From Acanthosepion lycidas (Eukaryota > Mollusca > Cephalopoda > Sepiida > Sepiidae): a DNA stretch of 64,000 nucleotides. Shown piece after piece: positions 57,710 to 64,000 of this stretch. The stretch lies in assembly GCA_963932145.1 (NCBI GenBank), contig OZ010616.1, forward strand, positions 47,026,250 to 47,090,249, read 5' to 3'. The notes beneath the pieces are model-generated. The model did not search any database. It saw only the letters and a program-made list of their open reading frames with translations, and was not told the origin of the DNA. The number at the start of each line of letters is the position of its first letter. The stretch's first letter is position 1. The position numbers and the translations under genes were made by a program.

Positions 57710-57728
57710 ATATATATATATATATATA
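57710..57728. repeat. (TA)n microsatellite
   Basis: Short TA tract. Confidence 0.9.
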
Positions 57729-58015
57729 CACACAAAAAAAGTGATGAGACAGAGAACATCTCCACAGCCCTTTATGAAAAAAAAGAAAAAAGGAGAAACA
57801 CATACATGCATACATACACAATTAAAAGTGAATGCACTTTCCATACCCATAGACACCGATAAATACATGTACACACATCCACCGACATTGACCTAGACAA
57901 TCGGATACCACAACCAATAAATATTTAAGACTGAAGGTGTCATTAAATAAATGCTAGCCACTTATTAAAATATAACTTAAGCACGCAAATATACAAATAT
58001 AAAAATGGTTAAAAA

Positions 58016-58069
58016 TAATATTATTTGATATATTAAAAAACGAATATTATTTGATATATTAAAAAACGA
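58016..58069. repeat. 26-bp tandem duplication
   Basis: AATATTATTTGATATATTAA plus AAAACG occurs twice in a row. Confidence 0.85.
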
Positions 58070-58243
58070 AAATTCCAAATCCACAAATATCAATAAAAAC
58101 ACATTTTTTAATCATATAAGTTGATAATAGTTTTATTATATATTAGGTGAAGAAAAATAAGATAAAAAGAAATACTTACAGAAATAAGTGTATAGTCATA
58201 CGTACGTACGTACATACATATATACACGTGGCAGCAAACACAA

Positions 58244-58247
58244 ACCA

Positions 58248-58302
<55 letters not shown>
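58244..58302. repeat. (CA)n(TA)n microsatellite
   Basis: About 20 TA units after a short CA tract. Confidence 0.95.
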
Positions 58303-58307
<5 letters not shown>

Positions 58308-58689
58308 TTATGCACACATACTCACATAAATATAAATATATACACACACACCAATACATAAACATATATACACACACATAGACTAACTCATGTGGCAGTA
58401 ATGACAAACCAAAGTTTCTATACCTACACATACACACCAACAATCTCATATATAATAGGTGTCAACACACACATATACATCCACAAACATACATATATAA
58501 ATATACATATCTATAATAACAAGTACACGCATATACGTACATACACATAAATACGACATTCAACTAAATATATACATATACATACATAAACATACACCCA
58601 TATACATGTACCCTAACATACATATATAAACACATTTATACAAACAGAAATATACGTAAATATAAATTTAAATACACAATATATAACAG

Positions 58690-58866
58690 GACACATACAT
58701 ACATATGCCCATATATACATACATATGCCCATATATACATACATATACCCATATATACATACATATACCCATATATACATACATATACCCATATATACAT
58801 ACATATACCCATATATACATACATATACCCATATATACATACATATACCCATATATACATACATAT
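58690..58866. repeat. 20-bp minisatellite, about nine units
   Basis: Unit CATACATATACCCATATATA repeated with single changes (GCCC in the first two units). The length is not a multiple of three, so all three minus-strand frames read the same Tyr/Met/Ile-rich peptide. These frames are not genes. Confidence 0.95.

Positions 58867-58867
<1 letters not shown>

Positions 58868-58910
<43 letters not shown>
58868..58910. repeat. (TA)n microsatellite
   Basis: About 20 TA units directly after the minisatellite. Confidence 0.95.
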
Positions 58911-58912
<2 letters not shown>

Positions 58913-59078
58913 ATAAAAAATGGACCACTTTAAGGTTCCATGTAATAAATTATTTCACCACAGCCCTTTTAAAGGGCTCTGGATCATCAGACTTTACCTT
59001 CAAAGGTTGAAATGAAAAATGAACAGAAATTTACACATTTTTGACGTTATTATAGTTAGTATTGCCGTTAGTAACTTG

Positions 59079-59843
59079 TTAAGTAATCAAGCCTTTTGAG
59101 TCCCTATACTTGTTAAAGACCATGTTGTTATGTTTTTTAATTATTTTCTCCAGGTTATCAGCACAACTATAGCTTAATTTAAGGGTATTAGGATTAAATA
59201 TTTTACTAAGTGGGTTAGTTTCAGGGTTGGGGAAATGTTTCTTGATGAGGTTTAGAAATATATGTCCTAATTTAGTTTTAACCATTATATTGAAAGGGGG
59301 AGTGAACCAGATGATCTTTCTAGATCTTTTTTTCTTATTATGGTTGCAATTAACAGGTTTTTTATATTGAATAGTGATATCTTTGTATCCACAATATTTG
59401 AGTGCAGAATTGTAAAAATCACGATGTTTATTAAAAACATCCTTGTTAAAAGAGTTAGTGTTAATTCTAAATCCAATGAAAGAGGGTATGTACTTGATAA
59501 CTGAGCGGGGATAGTTGGAATTTGGATGCACGTATATTGGGTTGGAATTAACCTTCACATATGGTTGGAAAGTGTTGTTAGCAAGGTCTAAGGTGACGTC
59601 TAGAAAATCCACTTGTTTAACATTAGTTGTAACTATTGTCCTAAGACCTAAATCCTTAAATACCCTATGGATCATTTTCCTAATATGGTCTACCTTAAAT
59701 TTAGTAGAATTTTTAATAACTAATAAGCCATCATCTCTATACAATCCTACACTATCAGAATCTAGACAACCGAAGGCACTTAAATTGTACAAAAGAAATA
59801 ATCCAACCAGGTCAGAAGCTTCAGCATAATCCAAAGAACCCAT
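59079..59843 (-). CDS. reverse transcriptase segment of a Penelope-like or related non-LTR element
   Basis: This is the longest uninterrupted frame in the window (254 codons). Residues 33-41 read GLYRDDGLL, where YRDD is the catalytic motif C of reverse transcriptase. Residues 77-84 (QVDFLDVT) and about 91-125 (FQPYVKVNSNPIYVHPNSNY, then PRSVIKYIPSFI) match blocks that follow the catalytic core in a reverse transcriptase family known from cnidarians and molluscs. The C-terminus has KHFPNPETNPL and LSYSCADNLEKIIKKHNNMV. The N-terminal fingers and any GIY-YIG endonuclease are not visible, so the copy is truncated at both sides. The start Met is internal to the real protein. Clade assignment is uncertain. 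An intact frame implies a fairly recent insertion. Confidence 0.65.
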   Translation of the reverse strand: MGSLDYAEASDLVGLFLLYNLSAFGCLDSDSVGLYRDDGLLVIKNSTKFKVDHIRKMIHRVFKDLGLRTIVTTNVKQVDFLDVTLDLANNTFQPYVKVNSNPIYVHPNSNYPRSVIKYIPSFIGFRINTNSFNKDVFNKHRDFYNSALKYCGYKDITIQYKKPVNCNHNKKKRSRKIIWFTPPFNIMVKTKLGHIFLNLIKKHFPNPETNPLSKIFNPNTLKLSYSCADNLEKIIKKHNNMVFNKYRDSKGLIT

Positions 59844-60009
59844 TGTTGTAAATTACATTGATAAATTTTTCTGGATTGCATTTTTTTTTTTTTTTTTTTT
59901 TTTTTCATGTTTTCAAAATGAAAATTTTAAGTGTTAATGTTTTGTTTTCTAAGTTATAATATGCTAAATGTATTTGCAATGTAATGTTTAAGTTTAATGT
60001 GGCAAATGC

Positions 60010-60475
60010 AAAGGATAATTTAAATATTACAAAAAAGTTATTGAACTGTTATGTAATATCAGTTCACCTATATGAAGAGATGAAGAGACTTGAAGCAACA
60101 TAAATGTAGTTCTACAGAAGGATGCTGAGAATACAATAGATTGAACATGTGAACAATGACAAAATTTTAGAGAAAATTAAAACAGGAAGGATAGTTATAC
60201 TTATCAGAAAGAGTCAGTTGCAATTACTAGAGCACATAATGAGGAAAGTGAGCTTGGAAAATTTGACACTCACAGGACATCTTGTAGTCAAGAGGAACAG
60301 AGGAATGTAATGTATAATCTATCTAATGCACTTCAGTGAATGGTTGACAGAACAGGTATTAGGAGAGATAGCAAAAACAAAACAAAATCTATTAAGAACT
60401 ACAAAGGACAGGAAATTGTGGAGAGCTATGATCACCAACATCCTGAAGAGACAATACATAGAACAAGAAATGTAA
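60010..60475 (+). mobile_element. LINE family A, 3' coding tail
   Basis: Contains GTAGTTCTACAGAAGGATGC, AGCTTGGAAAATTTGACACT, CACAGGACATCTTGTAGTCA and AAATTGTGGAGAGCTATGAT, the conserved tail in order. The frame at 60340 (MVDRTGIRRDSKNKT onward) is its degraded end. Confidence 0.65.
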
Positions 60476-60959
60476 GGGAGATAGTTATTCTCTTCTTCAC
60501 TGATGAGATATCAAATGGTAATAACTTCATCATAATAGCAGATTGTTTGAGGATGTTTACAAAGCTAAAGCTGAGAGGGGAAGAGACCAGGGCCTATAAG
60601 AAGTGGGTCCTGTTGGTACTTTGTTCCAAAAACTAAGAGCCCCACAGCAATCCTGCAACACTCCTCCCCACTCAGGAACAAGCATTTTCTACTACCCCCC
60701 AGCCCAACATACACTTCTGTTCATTTACTCAAAGATCACTATACTTATCGCCACACTTTTTTTTTATTAGTATTTATTATTAATTATTGTAGGCCTAGTT
60801 GTATAAACATATGATAACACCAAGAGTATCTACCAACAGCCTGGGGTAGATGCATAAATTAGCATAATGATGTGACTAGCACACACCAGAATTTTCACAT
60901 CATGTGCCTGTATGTATTATTTTGTTTCACAAGAACTTTGTTTTTTGTCTTTGTTATGT

Positions 60960-61390
60960 TTTTAATTGGAATCACCCCAAGCAAGGCAGTAATGCCACTA
61001 AAACACAAAGATTTACAGGGTATGGAAGAATTAGGAACAGAAATATTAATGATGAGCAAAAAGAAGAGAGTAATCAGGAGGACAGTAGATAGTGACACTG
61101 CATTTAAATTTTTGAAGATTAAAGTTGTTTGGAAAACCTGGCAGCTGAAAGGGAGTTCCACAAGAAAGGCAGTAAAGCTACAAAGACACAAGGGTTACAT
61201 GGTGTGGAAGAATTAGGAACAGAAACATTAATGATGAGCAAAAAGAGTAATCAGGAGTACAGTAGATAGCAATTGACATTGCATTTAAATTTTAGCAGAT
61301 TAAAGTTGGCTGGAAGGGAGTTCCAGAAGGGAGAATATATTGTAATTGTTAAAGAGTTCAAGATATTGAAGCAGAAAGCCAAGGTTACAT
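60960..61390 (-). mobile_element. LINE family B 3' end with internal tandem duplication
   Basis: The reverse 3' terminus ATCACCCCAAGCAAGGCAGT starts the segment. A block from about 60984 to 61160 (AGGCAGTAATGCCACTAAAA to GGGAGTTCCA) is repeated at about 61168-61327 (AGGCAGTAAAGCTACAAAGA to GGGAGTTCCA). Both contain GAATTAGGAACAGAAA and ATTAATGATGAGCAAAAAGA. The frames on both strands here are shadows of this repeat. Confidence 0.75.
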
Positions 61391-62040
61391 GCTTCATAGT
61401 GGATTACTTTAATAATATTTACCTATATTAGCCATACAGGTTTTGTGTAAACTCAATCTTATCAAAAACTAATTCAGGTCAAACTATATCTCAAATGAGA
61501 CTTGTTGATCTAGCATGACTGAATATTGTATTTGGCATTGCCAAACATATTGATTTTGATAGTTATTAGAAATTTTGCAAACAAAAAGCAATTAAAGCAT
61601 ATTTTAATTAGTACTCTAGTTAAATGTTAAATTTATTTCTTTTTAAGAAAAGTTTTTTCCTTTTTAAAAAAAATTGTGACCATTTAAAAAGCATTTTACT
61701 ATAACAAAACCTAAAAGGTGATTGGTAAATGTAACTGTAAATACTGATTTATGTTGCTGCATTAATTGAATGTTATCTTCTTTTATATCTGATCATGGAA
61801 ATAGAGTATTTGAGAGTTTACATGTAGATTTACTGGACATCAAATCCTCAATTTTGAGAAAAATATTTGCCTGCCCTGGGGCCCCAAAGGGCTCTTGTAC
61901 CACCTTGCAAAATTTCTTTTGGAAGTCCTGGAAAAGACCAACCATGAAAGAGCAGAGTATAATAATAACTTTAATAAAATATATTTAAAGGCTTAAATAT
62001 ATAAACCTAATAACAGTAAAGGCTTAATAAAATAAAAAGC
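61391..62040. other. AT-rich, no recognisable gene
   Basis: Includes a G+C-richer patch at about 61870-61940 of unknown origin. Confidence 0.45.
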
Positions 62041-62047
62041 TGTCTGA

Positions 62048-62240
62048 AACTTCCTCCTTACAAATGAAATATGGACAAAATGTGAGTTTTTGACTGCGGA
62101 CATAGCATGATGAGTCCCAGCTGTAAAGGAACTGTTAAAACTAAAGAGTGGTACTCCTTTGAGCATTTTCCATAGAAATTACAAGAGATTAACAAATTAT
62201 ATAAAATTGTATCTGTAGGAAAGTGTAGAAAATAAGTCAT
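62048..62240. repeat. unclassified dispersed repeat, copy 2
   Basis: Matches 45480-45680: CTTCCTCCTTACAAAT, CCAGCTGTAAAGGAACTG, CATTTTCCATAGAAAT and GTATCTGTAGGAAAG in order. Confidence 0.6.
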
Positions 62241-62699
62241 CTTCTACAATATTCCTTGGTTAAAACTGTTGTACAATTCAATTACAATACTTAATGATAT
62301 ATAAAGCAATTTTCCCCTAAAATTTTTCACTGCATTCTGTATAGTGAACATCTTAGATTTTCTCTCAGACTTGTGAATTTCAAAGAATATTTGACTATGA
62401 TATACATATATCACTACTATTTTAGGTTACTATAGCATTCTCTTGTTGTTGTTATTTTTTTTATTAGTCGGTCAAATTTTTAAAAAGACTTTGTTAGCTG
62501 TTAAAATTCATTTTGTTTCCCTTGGAGCAAAAGGAATATTTTCATTTTGTTTGGCCCCAAGTTTTTTTGTAGCAGTTTCTGATTGCTGTTCTGTAACTGG
62601 CTAAAGATGCCACAAAACATTACTCATTATAATGCATGAAATCTAGTTTATTTTTGAAAAATATATACATGTTTCATTAAAGACGACAACAGACAAGGT

Positions 62700-63427
62700 A
62701 CTGCAATTATGCTTTTTATTCAATTTTTCTTGTGTCCAAACAAGTCCTTAACTTTACCTACAAAATTAGTCAAAAAAATAAACTCCCATTCTTAGATGTT
62801 CTTGTAAAATACACTAACAACACTTTTATCATCTCATTGTATAAAAAACCCATGGGCAGAAACTCTTGCCACCTTAATTTTTTGAGTGAATGCCTACTCA
62901 GATACAAAATAGCAGTGATAAAACACTTCCTAAAGAGAGCACATGAGAATTCATCCTCTCGTCTACTTTTTTCCTTAAAGAACTCAACAATGCAAAACAG
63001 ACATAAGTTAACAATGGTTTTCCTAACCACCTCATCGACCACTAGATTAGACTATTTCTTTCTAAAGTAAATAACAATGATACAGAACACAGACAAAAAT
63101 AACAAATATTTTCTACAAAAGCCAAATGCATGTCAACTACAAACAAGATGAATCTTCATTTAGAAATATCATAAAAAAGTATGCTACCCAGTTGACCCGA
63201 ACAAAAAAATTATCTACTACAAATATTTAAAACAACTAATCCTATCCGCAATAACAACACACCTGCAAAATCAAAACTACAAAGAATGAACATTTACAAG
63301 TTCAAATTCCCCTTAAGGAACTTTGTTCCTGATCTAAGCGAACACATAAATAATTACAAGGTCACACTACTACATGCCTATCCAGATGATTTGTTATACC
63401 TATCTGACCACAGCTCCATCAGAACCC

Positions 63428-63462
<35 letters not shown>

Positions 63463-63490
63463 TACCAGACTCCACCTGAAATGTACTAGT
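62700..63490 (+). mobile_element. Penelope-like element remnant
   Basis: The frame 62732-63070 reads VLNFTYKISQKNKLPFLDVL, then TFIISLYKKPMGRNSCHLNF and LLRYKIAVIKHFLKRAHENS. This follows the FLDV...SVYRKPTxTG...RYK motif order after the catalytic core of Penelope reverse transcriptases. A second frame from 63286 reads FKFPLRNFVPDLSEHINNYK and then HAYPDDLLYLSDHS, another RT-like catalytic block with PDD; its order relative to the first suggests a different copy or element. A (CA)n tract ends the segment. Confidence 0.6.
63432..63460. repeat. (CA)n microsatellite
   Basis: About 14 CA units. Confidence 0.95.
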
Positions 63491-63589
63491 AGAAAATACA
63501 AGCATAATAACCTCATCCATATGTAAAAAGAAAAAAAGAAAATTAAAAAGATGTTTTAATGGAAGCCTTAATAATAAAAAAGAAAATGC

Positions 63590-63910
63590 CAGCACTCAAT
63601 AATATTATCTATGAAGATAGCCACAATGTGCTGACTGTGTTCAGAAAATAAAACACCCATATAACTCTAGATACATACACACAACCCATACATTCAGTTA
63701 AAAAGTAAAAATAAAATCATCCTTGATAATTGTTAAAAGCATAGTGCTTGGAATTACAGAACATTTGGAGAGTTTCTACACACACACTGTATCCAGAAAA
63801 GAAAGCATTTATTTGAACACAAGAAAAATTGAATAAAAAGCTTAATCACAGTACCTTGTCTGTCATCTTTAATGAAACATCTATAAAAAAAAGTTTGTTG
63901 CCTAAATACA
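63590..63910 (+). repeat. second copy of the unidentified element at 52.5 kb
   Basis: CACAATGTGCTGACTGTGTT, TCAGAAAATAAAACA, AAAAAGCTTAATCACAGTAC and TCTTTAATGAAA match 52490-52740 in order. Confidence 0.6.
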
Positions 63911-64000
63911 CAGTATATATTAATAATTACATACCTAACTCGGTTTCATGACTTTCCCATTTATCAGGTACAAAAGTCATATACCTGTAAATGTAGGTAT

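Noticed and set aside
58613-58928. Tyr/Met/Ile-rich repeat proteins on both strands
   Set aside because: They are translations of a 20-bp minisatellite and a TA tract in several frames at once.
61770-61988. 72-codon frame with a G+C-richer centre as a host exon
   Set aside because: No acceptor and donor pair bounds it, and the richer patch resembles repeat-derived sequence near 56870.

Overview
The window looks like animal nuclear DNA, most likely from a mollusc and probably a cephalopod. It is very AT-rich, almost free of CpG outside a few islands, full of long (TA)n, (CA)n and T runs, and packed with short decayed pieces of SINEs, LINEs, Tc1/mariner, hAT-like and Penelope-like elements. 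No bacterial, phage or CRISPR features were seen. No complete host gene is present. The cephalopod call is inference from texture and repeat types, not from a diagnostic gene.

Host gene content is thin. Two short exons with good splice sites and matching phases lie on the + strand at 5531-5591 and 48988-49036. If both belong to one transcript, almost all of the window (5592-48987) is one 43.4-kb intron. A weaker candidate terminal exon lies at 82-148, followed by a 79-nt hairpin. The intron contains a TE-free, CpG-retaining stretch at about 9.25-11.05 kb that looks like an unmethylated promoter or enhancer.

Layout. 0-5.6 kb: candidate exon, SINEs, a copia-like fossil. 5.6-9 kb: LINE remnant, tRNA-like and 5S-like SINEs, TA tracts, a perfect mariner palindrome. 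9-15 kb: CpG-retaining core, then T-rich sequence without elements. 15-30 kb: LINE families A and B, hAT-like and Helitron-like ends, a second 5S SINE, Tc1/mariner pieces. 30-36.6 kb: TA/CA cassettes, a LINE B tail, a piggyBac-like MITE with TTAA ends, a third 5S SINE. 38.5-42 kb: two tRNA SINEs in a row, one split by a solo LTR, then two large inverted repeats. 43-49 kb: more SINEs, a foldback element, a second mariner palindrome, the second exon. 49-64 kb: LINE tails, an uninterrupted 254-codon reverse transcriptase segment on the minus strand, Penelope-like pieces, and a 20-bp minisatellite.

I do not see a new multi-gene system. The most notable items are the intronic CpG-retaining island, the three-copy SINE family whose head is derived from 5S rRNA, the two mariner palindromes whose tips resemble human MADE1, and the SINE cleanly split by a CpG-rich solo LTR. 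All repeat families were recognised by eye, so boundaries are approximate and family names need database confirmation.
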